Assembly: GCF_017068455.1 (NCBI RefSeq)
Contig: NZ_CP070608.1
Coordinates: 1,965,488-2,029,487 of the forward strand
Reading direction: 5' to 3'
Length of the DNA stretch: 64,000 nt
Origin: Fulvivirga lutea
GTDB lineage: Bacteria; Bacteroidota; Bacteroidia; Cytophagales; Cyclobacteriaceae
This document shows, one piece after another, positions 16,938 to 25,013 of the stretch (positions within the stretch are counted from its first letter, which is position 1; every line of letters begins with the position of its first letter). The notes under the pieces are model-generated. The model saw only the letters and a program-made list of their open reading frames with translations, did not search any database and was not told the DNA's origin. A program made the translations under genes and the position numbers.

Positions 16938-18236
16938 GTGAAGCCAATTTTATCACTTTTTATAGTATTATGTTTTTACAATCTGTCAGCTCAATCAGAA
17001 AGAATTACTGATCGTATTCTTTCAGAAAAGAGTATTAATAAAGTGAATGCCATTGAAGATCCAGTAAAAAAGTTAAAGAAATACAAAAAGCTTTATTCCA
17101 AGGATAGCGCTAAGCAAGCAAAAAAAGAACGTAAATACTGGAGAAATAAAGCAGATAGTCTCCTACACTCATCTGACACTAACACTCAATTACTTGATTC
17201 AGTAGACGCACAAGTGAGCGAAGTAGAACTAAACAAGGTCACTAAAATAACTAATGACTCTTCATTTTTTAATGTGGGTGTAGAAGAAGGGAAAGAGGTT
17301 GTAAATAAAATAGAAAAGCCAGCAGAGGTAGACTTGATTACGGACATTAAACCTGATTCAACTTGGGATGATCAGCTAAAAAACAAGGCTAAAGAAGAAC
17401 TAAATAAAACTGAAAAACCTGTGTTGGCACAGGAGTTAATGTCAATCGAAGGCATAGATATTACTTCAGGCATTGATAGTGCTAATGTATCGGCAGTTGA
17501 ACAAAAAGGGAAACAATTAGGGAAGGAGACCTTAAACAATACTGATGAGTTCAAAGAACTAAATAATGCCTCTGAACAATCTGAAACCATGAAGGAAGAG
17601 TGGCTGGGTCAAGGAGAATTACCAATAGATAGTAGTGGCATAGATGAAGAAAAGTTAAAAAACCGTGCTAAAGAACAGGCAATGAAGCTAGCAACAGAGC
17701 AAGCGGGTTTTAGTAAAATAGGGAGATTGAAAAGTAAGTATAGCAAAATTGTAAATTCGAATGATTTAAGTTCTGCAGTGAAAAGAAACTCTTTGGAAGG
17801 AGAGCCAATAGGTGATCGTCTAATTTTGGGAGGTAATTTTACTATCGTTGAATCTAATCCATTGGTTTTAGATTTAACAGGCTCCATCGGGTATAAATTA
17901 TCTAAGAAATGGGTGATAGGTTTGCAAGCTTCACATAGAATCGCAGAAGCAGATTCGATATCCGTGAGTGGCGGTAGACTTTTTGCTAACTATGACATTG
18001 CCAAGAATTTTTTCTTTGCCTCAGAGATTGAAATGCTAAGAAAAAAATACAAATCTGAAGAATTATCTCGTGAAGACTGGATACCGGGTTTATTTGCCGG
18101 TATAGGAAGAAAATTCAAAGTGTTTAAAAACTTAAATGGACAGGTAGCATTACTCTATAATTTTACGCATGATAATAGTGCTGGAGTGTATAATAAGCCG
18201 TTAGTTGTGAGGTTTGGGTTTAATATTAGTAAGTGA
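16938..18236 (+). CDS. Exported coiled-coil protein with C-terminal outer-membrane barrel-like domain
   Basis: The 432-residue protein starts with GTG and has a signal peptide (about residues 1-19, ending LSAQ). Residues 20-270 are lysine- and glutamate-rich helices and low-complexity linkers. The last 140 residues alternate hydrophobic and polar positions, with aromatic strand ends (GDRLILGGNFTI, GSIGYKLSKKWVIGLQA, LFAGIGRKF), and end in FGFNISK, an outer-membrane beta-barrel style. It lies 4 bases behind Imm63 and may be cotranscribed with the RHS locus. An accessory role in display or anchoring of the RHS complex is conceivable but unproven. No named family is recognised. Confidence 0.65.
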   Translation: MKPILSLFIVLCFYNLSAQSERITDRILSEKSINKVNAIEDPVKKLKKYKKLYSKDSAKQAKKERKYWRNKADSLLHSSDTNTQLLDSVDAQVSEVELNKVTKITNDSSFFNVGVEEGKEVVNKIEKPAEVDLITDIKPDSTWDDQLKNKAKEELNKTEKPVLAQELMSIEGIDITSGIDSANVSAVEQKGKQLGKETLNNTDEFKELNNASEQSETMKEEWLGQGELPIDSSGIDEEKLKNRAKEQAMKLATEQAGFSKIGRLKSKYSKIVNSNDLSSAVKRNSLEGEPIGDRLILGGNFTIVESNPLVLDLTGSIGYKLSKKWVIGLQASHRIAEADSISVSGGRLFANYDIAKNFFFASEIEMLRKKYKSEELSREDWIPGLFAGIGRKFKVFKNLNGQVALLYNFTHDNSAGVYNKPLVVRFGFNISK

Positions 18237-18380
18237 AGTAGATATCTTCATGTGAAATTATACTCGTTTGTTTAAAGTTCACTCAATGTATTATTCAATT
18301 ACCACCAGGATGAACTTCTATTTTAAAATCAGTAAATAACAAGAAATAATTAATCTGAATGTTTGCAAATTGTTTGCAAT

Positions 18381-18418
18381 TAAAACAAAAAAGCACCTAC
18401 GTATTAACGTAAGTGCTT
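18381..18418 (-). terminator. Rho-independent terminator of the tRNA gene
   Basis: On the minus strand AAGCACTTACG and CGTAGGTGCTT form an 11-bp stem with a 6-base TTAATA loop. It is followed by a T-rich tract (TTTTGTTTT). It starts 12 bases after the tRNA 3' end. Confidence 0.8.
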
Positions 18419-18429
18419 GATTTTCAGGG

Positions 18430-18503
18430 TGGGCCCACCTGGGCTCGAACCAGGGACCCCTTGATTATGAGTCAAGTGCTCTAACCAGCTGAGCTATAGG
18501 CCC
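18430..18503 (-). tRNA. tRNA with CAT anticodon (elongator Met, or Ile2)
   Basis: Minus-strand bases fold into a cloverleaf. The acceptor is GGGCCTA/TGGGCCC with one wobble, the D arm is GCTC/GAGC, the anticodon stem is CTTGA/TCAAG with loop CTCATAA (anticodon CAT), and the T arm is CCTGG-TTCGAGC-CCAGG, with discriminator A. CCA is not encoded (the next bases are CCC). The three consecutive G-C pairs of an initiator anticodon stem are absent, so it is not tRNA-fMet. An elongator Met and a lysidine-modified Ile tRNA cannot be told apart safely by eye. Confidence 0.93.
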
Positions 18504-18540
18504 TATTACAGTTAGCAATTTTCAAAGTTCAATTAACAAA

Positions 18541-18575
18541 TAATTGCTCATTGTTAATTGCCCATTGCTAATTGA
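18541..18575. repeat. 14-bp tandem repeat
   Basis: The unit TAATTG(C/T)(C)CATTG(T/C) occurs twice exactly spaced by 14 bases and a third time in part (TAATTG). It lies between the tRNA and the HAD gene. Similar short AT-rich arrays are common in intergenic regions of this phylum. Confidence 0.6.
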
Positions 18576-18599
18576 TTTTGGGACTGCAATATTAGATAT

Positions 18600-19259
18600 T
18601 TGCCTACAATATCACAAACAAAAATTTTAAAATTGAGTAGCCAATCTATTAAGCATTTAATCTTCGATTTGGGCGGTGTAATCATTAATCTGGATACCGC
18701 ATTAACCATCAAAGCATTTGCGGAACTCACCAATAAATCAATAGATCGGGTGATAGAATTTTCTACTTCACATAGTGGTTTTCACGCGTATGAGAAGGGA
18801 GAAATTTCCAATAGTGAATTTAGAGACGTGATTCGGGAAATGGCCGAAAGGGAAATTACCAATGAGCAAATAGACTTAGCATGGAATGCAATGATTCTGG
18901 ATTTGCCATTGGAGCGAATACAACTACTTCAGCAGCTCAAAAAAGACTATTCAATTTATTTGTTAAGCAACACAAATTTCATTCACATGGATCGTGTCAA
19001 TGAAGTGAGGAGTGAGGCAGGGCATCCGGAGTTTAATACACTCTTTCATCAAGATTACTATTCCCATATCATGGGTAAACGTAAGCCTGATGCTGCTATT
19101 TTTGAGCAGGTAATTCAAGAGCAAAACCTCAATCCTGAGCATACTCTTTTTCTGGATGATAATTTAGCCAACATTGAAGGCGCAAGCCGGCTTGGTTTAC
19201 AAACGCTTCATGTAACTTCGCCATTGGTGATGATGGAATACTTTAACAATGGACGATAA
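18600..19259 (+). CDS. HAD-family hydrolase (YihX/subfamily IA type)
   Basis: The 219-residue haloacid-dehalogenase-like phosphatase has the usual motifs. Motif I is FDLGGVIINLD, with the nucleophilic Asp in FDLGG. Motif II is the Ser/Asn of YLLSNTN. Motif III includes KRKPD, and motif IV is FLDDNLANI. Such enzymes dephosphorylate small sugar or nucleotide phosphates with Mg2+; the substrate is not predictable. The start is a TTG at 18600; a later TTG near 18633 would put the fold closer to the N-terminus, as is usual. Its end overlaps the ATG of the M50 protease by 11 bases, so the two are coupled. Confidence 0.85.
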   Translation: MPTISQTKILKLSSQSIKHLIFDLGGVIINLDTALTIKAFAELTNKSIDRVIEFSTSHSGFHAYEKGEISNSEFRDVIREMAEREITNEQIDLAWNAMILDLPLERIQLLQQLKKDYSIYLLSNTNFIHMDRVNEVRSEAGHPEFNTLFHQDYYSHIMGKRKPDAAIFEQVIQEQNLNPEHTLFLDDNLANIEGASRLGLQTLHVTSPLVMMEYFNNGR

Positions 19260-20475
19260 GCTAAAAAAGTACTTAATACATAGCGGACTATTTATAATCA
19301 CCTTTTTCACTGCTACGGTAGCAGGTACATGGTGGATCAACGGTAAAATCTTATTCTTCACGGATTATAACTGGAAAGACTTTGAGCTAGGCATGGCTTA
19401 CTCTATACCTTTCTTGTTGATTTTAACTGTGCATGAATTTGGCCATTATTTCACTGCTAAATACCATAAAGTAAAAACCACCCTACCTTTTTATATTCCC
19501 ATTCCACCATTTCCAATGTCAATCGGCACAATGGGCGCTATCATCAGAATTAAGGAGCACATTAAATCAACCAAAGTTCATTTTGATATTGGTATCTCAG
19601 GCCCGATTGCGGGTTTTGTGATAGCTGTAGGTGCCCTTATTTACGGCTATAGCACCTTGCCCGAGCTAGATTACCTGTTCGAAATTCACCCAGAATACGA
19701 ACAGTTTGGAGAGAACTACGAAGATCATGTATATACATGGGAGTTTCAGGAAAAAATGATGTATCAGGCCTATTTGGATACCCGAACTCAAGATTCCCTA
19801 AATGCTGTAAATGATGGGAAAATTGATGGCTGGTCATTCCCTGAATTTCAGAAGCAATCGGAAATACCAAATATTTCTGTTAGCAAGCCATTGCTAATGC
19901 TGTTTATGGAGTCTTTCGTAAGCGACCAAAAGCTGGTTCCAAATTCACGTGAAATGATGCATTACCCAATTCTGATGGCAGGTTTTCTGGCCTTGCTCGT
20001 GACAGCTTTAAACTTGCTACCTATAGGTCAGCTTGATGGTGGACATGTGCTTTATGGCATGGTGGGGTTTCATTGGCATAAACGAATTGCTACATGGTTC
20101 TTTCTAGGGTTTTTGCTCTATGCTGGGATGGGTTATCTCACACCGTATGATGGTATTGATAATCTCATGTGGAATGTACCAATCTACATCGGGTTTCTAT
20201 ATATAACACTGCGAGGATTAAAGAAAACGCAGCAAGAAACATTGATGTATGCGCTAATCCTCTTTTCGATTCAGTTTGTTGTGCCCATGTTTATTCCTAT
20301 AAAAGGATATTCGGGCTGGCTGTTTTTCGGACTGATTCTAGGACGCTTTATTGGTATTTATCACCCGCCTTCGGTAGACGAACGTGCTCTTAGCCCTGAA
20401 AGAAAACTTTTAGGCTGGTTGGCACTAATCATTTTCATTATTTCGGTGAGTCCGGCACCTATTATTTTTGAGTAA
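19249..20475 (+). CDS. Site-2-type intramembrane zinc metalloprotease (M50)
   Basis: The 408-residue polytopic membrane protein has the M50 zinc site HEFGH in a transmembrane helix (about residues 63-67). The second metal motif is NLLPIGQLDGGH (about residues 257-268). Conserved FDIGISGPIAGF follows the first motif. About 100 polar residues lie between GPIAGF and the second motif, where the chain loops into an aqueous compartment. No PDZ domain is visible, so it resembles the EGY-like branch rather than RseP. It would cleave membrane-embedded substrates. The ATG lies inside the HAD gene (11-base overlap). Confidence 0.88.
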   Translation: MDDKLKKYLIHSGLFIITFFTATVAGTWWINGKILFFTDYNWKDFELGMAYSIPFLLILTVHEFGHYFTAKYHKVKTTLPFYIPIPPFPMSIGTMGAIIRIKEHIKSTKVHFDIGISGPIAGFVIAVGALIYGYSTLPELDYLFEIHPEYEQFGENYEDHVYTWEFQEKMMYQAYLDTRTQDSLNAVNDGKIDGWSFPEFQKQSEIPNISVSKPLLMLFMESFVSDQKLVPNSREMMHYPILMAGFLALLVTALNLLPIGQLDGGHVLYGMVGFHWHKRIATWFFLGFLLYAGMGYLTPYDGIDNLMWNVPIYIGFLYITLRGLKKTQQETLMYALILFSIQFVVPMFIPIKGYSGWLFFGLILGRFIGIYHPPSVDERALSPERKLLGWLALIIFIISVSPAPIIFE

Positions 20476-20490
20476 AAATGTAGTCTATCG

Positions 20491-20570
20491 TCATGTTGAG
20501 CCTGTCGAAGAATGGTATGACACGCTCAAATTCAAAGTCATCCTGACGGAGGAAGGATCTTCCTTGATTA
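20491..20570. repeat. REP-like dispersed repeat
   Basis: Words such as GTCATGTTGAGCCTGTCGAA and GTCATCCTGACGGAGGAAGG are typical of dispersed extragenic palindromic repeats in Bacteroidota. A related copy is at 43699. It follows the M50 gene and runs into the 113-bp tandem array. Confidence 0.55.
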
Positions 20571-20602
20571 GTTCAATAATATAAATAACATCGTCAATCG
20601 AA

Positions 20603-20860
20603 CTTAGTAAGATGCCTCCTTTTGTCGGCATGACAGGCTCAATAAATAGGCACTCTGAGGTGCAAGGGACCTTCCTTGGTTAGAACAGCGATAGCGAAGA
20701 ACATGGTCGACCCTACTTAGTAAGATGCCTCCTTTTGTCGGCATGACAGGCTCAATAAATAGGCACTCTGAGGTGCAAGGGACCTTCCTAGATTAGAACA
20801 GCGATAGCGAAGAACATGGTCGACCCTACTGAGTAAGATGCCTCCTAATGTCGGCATGAC
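20603..20860. repeat. 113-bp tandem repeat (2.3 copies) in an extragenic array
   Basis: The block beginning at about 20603 recurs at 20716 and, in part, at 20829, with a period of exactly 113 bases. Copies 1 and 2 differ at only a few positions (for example TTGGTTAG against TAGATTAG). The third copy ends at GTCGGCATGAC. The preceding 110 bases look like a more diverged copy. It is non-coding and contains REP-like half-palindromes, and fills most of the gap between the M50 and rhodanese genes. Confidence 0.8.
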
Positions 20861-20872
20861 GTTAAAGGTAAA

Positions 20873-21166
20873 TCACCCCAAATACCCCTCAATACCACCT
20901 TGCAGGCTTTTTACATTTTTAAAACCCTGTTGTGTGAGGTACTTCATAGCCTGATTACTTCTGGAGCCGGACTTGCAATGAACGATCACCTCTTTATTTC
21001 TGCAATAATCCAGTTTATGTAACGAGTGTGGTAAATCAGCTAAAGGAATATTTTCGGCACCAATATTCAACTCGTCATATTCCCAGGCTTCTCTTACATC
21101 AATGATTATTAAATTTTCACCATTTGTCAACCGGTTTTTTAATTCCGTTGCACTGATTACACTCAT
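20873..21166 (-). CDS. Rhodanese-like single-domain protein
   Basis: The 97-residue cytoplasmic rhodanese domain has the conserved IIDVREAWEYDELNI segment and the active-site loop HCKSGSRS, with Cys64 as the sulfur-accepting residue. Such proteins move sulfane sulfur as a persulfide; the donor and acceptor here are unknown. The ATG overlaps the T9SS-protein stop as ATGA, so it is the last gene of the ddl-PASTA-T9SS-rhodanese operon. It is separate from the second rhodanese at 55982. Confidence 0.9.
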   Translation of the reverse strand: MSVISATELKNRLTNGENLIIIDVREAWEYDELNIGAENIPLADLPHSLHKLDYCRNKEVIVHCKSGSRSNQAMKYLTQQGFKNVKSLQGGIEGYLG

Positions 21167-23022
21167 TTTTTGATGATTTTAAACGTTTTGGTTTGATTCG
21201 ATTTGATAACGTTCACCAGGTAGATACCAGCAGGCTGCTGCGATAGGTCGAACGTGATTTTATCTCCTGATGGCTTACTGGTTTCAATAGCCCTGCCATA
21301 AAGGTCATAGAGTGAAGCCCTATCAATTTCTCCTTCAATATGGATAACGCCTGTGGTAGGATTGGGGTAAATCAATGTATTCTTAAATAATTGATCGTCT
21401 ATTCCGGTGACATCATCCGGAACAAACTTTCCGAATACAGGACGAATCATAAAACTCCCTTTCAAATCTTCGGCTGGCTTCTGTTGCCATAACGTACCGA
21501 TATTAAAAAATACTTTATCATTGGAGTTGTTATCGATATCGTACCCCACTCCCAAAACACCTTCATTGTTTTGTCGGTAGCCAATAAAAAAAGTATCAGC
21601 TACAGCTACGGGATTACTAAATTCATAGCGAATAAATTTGTTGGGCTTGGCATCTCTTAAAATGGTGAATGTCTCTCTGTAAATAATATCACCCGGAATG
21701 GTATCCACTTTATCCCAAACAATCACGTCAACCGATCTTCCAGCGGGCTCAGTAATTGAAAGTGGAAAGTACATGTCTATGGCAATTAATGTGTCCTCGA
21801 CAGTAGGAGGCACGGGAAATTGAATGGCCAGTCGGTTTCCTGAAAAGTTTAATCCTGCGGTGAGTTCTGCTGAACCATCGTCATAGGCATAATAATCTTT
21901 TAAAACATAGTGATTTCGGACGGTATCGTTAATTCTAAAATCAATCGGATCAAATATTAAATCATAATCTCCGGTAGGAGGAAGGACATTATCAGTTGGG
22001 TTGATAAATGTTTTTACATTTAGAAATATGGAATCCTGATCTTCCGGGATGTTAATATTCGTAAAAAAGTCATCAATACTTTCAGTGTTTCTATTGGGAG
22101 CCTGTACACTTTCCGTATCTCTGAATACAGGTGCTATTTCAGATGTATCGCCCACATTATTAAGCCATGTAATTAGCTGCGCTGAATAAAAATTATCGTA
22201 AGGTTGGCGTTCATCATTTGGGTTATCGACTGAAGTTACCTCGTATTCTGGTATTTGATTTTGATTGGTTCGATAGTGCTTGGCAGGTACGGAAGTAAAT
22301 CCATTTAATATACTCGTTAGTGGCTTGCCAATGGTTCTATCAGGGTAGTTATCATCATTTAAACTACGGTCACTATTCATGTACACATAATCGATATTCC
22401 AGACATCAAAGAAGCCAACAGGTCTCCCAAAACTCTGAATTTTGAACTGAAACGCTTCGTGAAAAAAGTTATCACTGTCCAATCTTATGAGTTGTTGTAC
22501 AAATTCTCCCGAACGATCCAATATACTACCTCTCGGCCAGACAGTAATCCACTCTTCGTTTGAATTAAGCATCTCCACTCTTATTGAATCACTATCTTCT
22601 GGGTTTTCGCCATTTCCGCCAAACTGGTAATAGAAACTTAGAAAAACTTCATCGGCAACTGTGAGTGAACTTAAATCTATAAAGCAAGATGTAAGTGCAT
22701 CTGTAGGGCCGGTAGTGCTTCCGGTATAGCCCTGACCCGAAGCATTCACCCCATCCAGACTGGCTACCCCAATACTCGGAGGGTTGGCACCCAATCCGTT
22801 TCCTACGTACACGCCATCACTTTCAAACCATAAACTATCGGAGGGTACATTATCTATAGCAAAGGAAAAATCGTCCCAAAACGGTAAGTTGATGGTCGTG
22901 TTTTCAGTACGAGCATTGGTGTTTTTACTTTTCTTAGTCGGTTTAACAATGGGCGAATACGTGATTTGCCCGAAAAGTATTTGTGTGGTAAAAAATAATA
23001 TGAAACCTAAGCAGTACCTCAT
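21163..23022 (-). CDS. T9SS type A sorting-domain secreted protein
   Basis: The protein has 619 residues from the ATG at 23022, which is preferred because a signal peptide starts there (MRYCLGFILFF, ending LFGQ). The mature part is rich in beta-strands and aromatic turns (LPFWDDFSFA, YYQFGGNGE). It has no catalytic motif that I recognise. The C-terminal 80 residues are a type A T9SS sorting domain: YPNPTTGVIHIEG, LYDLYGRAI, LSQQPAGIYLV, then KTFKIIKK. The product should be exported across the outer membrane by the gliding/Por machinery. Its start overlaps the PASTA stop (ATGA). Confidence 0.85.
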   Translation of the reverse strand: MRYCLGFILFFTTQILFGQITYSPIVKPTKKSKNTNARTENTTINLPFWDDFSFAIDNVPSDSLWFESDGVYVGNGLGANPPSIGVASLDGVNASGQGYTGSTTGPTDALTSCFIDLSSLTVADEVFLSFYYQFGGNGENPEDSDSIRVEMLNSNEEWITVWPRGSILDRSGEFVQQLIRLDSDNFFHEAFQFKIQSFGRPVGFFDVWNIDYVYMNSDRSLNDDNYPDRTIGKPLTSILNGFTSVPAKHYRTNQNQIPEYEVTSVDNPNDERQPYDNFYSAQLITWLNNVGDTSEIAPVFRDTESVQAPNRNTESIDDFFTNINIPEDQDSIFLNVKTFINPTDNVLPPTGDYDLIFDPIDFRINDTVRNHYVLKDYYAYDDGSAELTAGLNFSGNRLAIQFPVPPTVEDTLIAIDMYFPLSITEPAGRSVDVIVWDKVDTIPGDIIYRETFTILRDAKPNKFIRYEFSNPVAVADTFFIGYRQNNEGVLGVGYDIDNNSNDKVFFNIGTLWQQKPAEDLKGSFMIRPVFGKFVPDDVTGIDDQLFKNTLIYPNPTTGVIHIEGEIDRASLYDLYGRAIETSKPSGDKITFDLSQQPAGIYLVNVIKSNQTKTFKIIKK

Positions 23023-23816
23023 TCTTCCATTTCTGAATTCAACTCCACATCGCTTTCGGGTACTATCCACAAGTTAATTACATCTCCAATTTTAATTTCA
23101 GCACCTTCTTCAGGGTCTTGTTTGATTACGATACTTTTTTGACCTACCGTATCACCTTCCACTGTAACTAATCCAACACCCAGGTTCGAGCCCAAAATAA
23201 TAAATTGAGCATCTTCAAAGGTGTTACCTGTCAATCGAGGTGTTTTAAAATTACTCTGAGCGTAACCATTACCTACCACTAAATCAACGGTAGAACCTTT
23301 ATCAATACGATCGCCTTCATTTAATACCTTGCCGTTGCTGCTCATCTCTAATACCAAATTCAAAAACTGGCTCGGGCGATAAGTAATTTGACCTCTTTTT
23401 AATTCATTACTAGCTAATACTGCTTCTGCATTTCTTAATGACCTGTCAACCAATTCAGGCACCGGTACTGTTGGTGGCTTTACTCGGTTTACCGACACAA
23501 ATATTTTCCTATTTTCTTTTACTCGAGATCCAGGTTTTGGATACTGCTTCAGAATTGTAAGTGGCGGATGTTTTTCTGAATAACTTGAATCATTCACCTC
23601 GTAACGTAAATTACGCTTTAACAGAAAATCCTCCAGGTCTTTCATCTGAATTCCTTCCAGATTAGGTACGGTAATACTTTCACCATGATTTGTAAAAGCA
23701 GGCAAATAGCCATAAAAAAAGTATAAGGTAGAACCTATGAGTATAACTATGGCAATGCCCAGTTGAATGAGAAAGCCTCTTATCGTATCCGATTCAATAT
23801 TGAAAGGTAGTTTCAA
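23019..23816 (-). CDS. Membrane-anchored triple-PASTA protein
   Basis: The 265-residue protein has one N-terminal transmembrane helix (about residues 13-35) and three PASTA domains outside it. The domains begin near VPNLEGIQMKDLE, VPVPELVDRSLRNAE and TPRLTGNTFEDAQ. PASTA modules bind muropeptides or peptidoglycan in other bacteria. Here no kinase or penicillin-binding domain is attached. It lies 72 bases downstream of ddl (D-Ala-D-Ala ligase) on the same strand, which suggests a cell-wall role. The stop overlaps the next start. Confidence 0.88.
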   Translation of the reverse strand: MKLPFNIESDTIRGFLIQLGIAIVILIGSTLYFFYGYLPAFTNHGESITVPNLEGIQMKDLEDFLLKRNLRYEVNDSSYSEKHPPLTILKQYPKPGSRVKENRKIFVSVNRVKPPTVPVPELVDRSLRNAEAVLASNELKRGQITYRPSQFLNLVLEMSSNGKVLNEGDRIDKGSTVDLVVGNGYAQSNFKTPRLTGNTFEDAQFIILGSNLGVGLVTVEGDTVGQKSIVIKQDPEEGAEIKIGDVINLWIVPESDVELNSEMEE

Positions 23817-23888
23817 TGCTTTTTATTTAGATTAATAAACAAACGGTCAAACTTAACTAAATCTTGTTTGAGGATGAAGAAAATAACC

Positions 23889-24959
23889 TTATGGTTGGTA
23901 TTCGTTGCTCACTCGTTGCTTTTCCTGATACTTTGTTAATGCCATGTCAATGAGTTTGGTAATCAAATCAGTAAAGGAGATGCCTCGTTCTTGCCACATC
24001 ATAGGGAACATACTTGAATTAGTAAAACCCGGTATGGTGTTAATCTCATTTACTAATATCTCACCATTATCTTTTAAAAATAGGTCTACACGGGAAAAAT
24101 CTTCACAACCCAACGCTTTATAAGCCCTTAATGATAGATGTTGTATCTGTTTCGCTACTACATCATCCACATCAGCAGGTACTTTTAATTCAACGGCATT
24201 AGGGTCCAGGTATTTAGCTTCATAGGTGTAAAACTCATAGTCTTTACTGATCACAATTTCAGCAGGTAAGGATGCTATAGGCTCTCTGTTACCCATTACT
24301 GAACATTCCAGTTCTCTGCCGGAAATGTATTCTTCAAACAAAACCACATTATCAAAGCGGAAGGCTTCTTCGAGTGCTTTGTTAAAATCGTCCTTTGATT
24401 TTACTTTAGCCACACCTACTGATGAACCCAGGTTGGCAGCCTTCACCATAAATGGCAAACCGAGTGTAGCATTCAAGTAATCGAAATCAATGGTATTTTT
24501 TTCACTGAAAGTGTAAGTGAGAAACTTACTTGTTGGAATATTAGCACTTTCAAGCAGTTTCTTTGAATATAGTTTGCTCATGGATAGTGCAGAACCCAAT
24601 ACACCTGTGCCAACAAAAGGTAATTCAAAAGCCTCCAGCAAACCCTGGATGCTACCATCTTCACCATCTGTTCCGTGAAGTACGGGAAAGATGATATCAG
24701 GAGTGATTACCTCATTGGTAGCAAGGTTTTTAAATCCCGGTTTTTGTGTTGACAAAATCAGGGCTAGCGGGTCACAACCTTCAAATGTGTCATCTACTGT
24801 TGTTTTTAAAAACCAATCGCCTTTTGGTGAAATTCCTATAGGTATTGGTGCAAATTTTGATTTATCGATGTACTCGAAAATATTGCGTGCTGAATTAATA
24901 GATATTTGGTGCTCTACCGATTTCCCACCAAAGATGATTGCGATTGATTTAATAGCCAT
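23889..24959 (-). CDS. ddl: D-alanine--D-alanine ligase
   Basis: The ATP-grasp ligase joins two D-Ala residues for peptidoglycan precursor synthesis in the cytoplasm. From the ATG at 24959 it has 356 residues. Characteristic parts are IAIIFGGKSVEHQISI at the N-terminus, HGTDGEDGSIQGLLE, the GSSVGV loop, SGRELECSVMG, and the C-terminal metal-binding segment VNEINTIPGFT. A longer in-frame start at 24983 is not needed. It heads the operon that continues into the PASTA, T9SS and rhodanese genes. A TATATTTG promoter element lies 22 bases upstream. Confidence 0.95.
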   Translation of the reverse strand: MAIKSIAIIFGGKSVEHQISINSARNIFEYIDKSKFAPIPIGISPKGDWFLKTTVDDTFEGCDPLALILSTQKPGFKNLATNEVITPDIIFPVLHGTDGEDGSIQGLLEAFELPFVGTGVLGSALSMSKLYSKKLLESANIPTSKFLTYTFSEKNTIDFDYLNATLGLPFMVKAANLGSSVGVAKVKSKDDFNKALEEAFRFDNVVLFEEYISGRELECSVMGNREPIASLPAEIVISKDYEFYTYEAKYLDPNAVELKVPADVDDVVAKQIQHLSLRAYKALGCEDFSRVDLFLKDNGEILVNEINTIPGFTNSSMFPMMWQERGISFTDLITKLIDMALTKYQEKQRVSNEYQP

Positions 24960-24980
24960 TTTGAGGTTTGATAATTGCCT

Positions 24981-24988
24981 CAAATATA
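24981..24988 (-). promoter_or_regulatory. Candidate -7 element of the ddl operon
   Basis: On the minus strand TATATTTG matches the TAnnTTTG consensus exactly and ends 22 bases before the ddl ATG. The matching -33 TTTG is not clear (TTCA at the expected distance), so the promoter may be moderate. Confidence 0.4.
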
Positions 24989-25013
24989 AGGCAAAGAAAC
25001 AGCTTATTGAATA

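Noticed and set aside
18430-18503. tRNA gene as the attachment site of an integrated island
   Set aside because: No integrase gene and no second copy of the tRNA 3' end were found in the window.
20603-20860. 113-bp repeats as a CRISPR array
   Set aside because: The whole unit repeats without variable spacers and there are no cas genes, so it is a simple tandem duplication.
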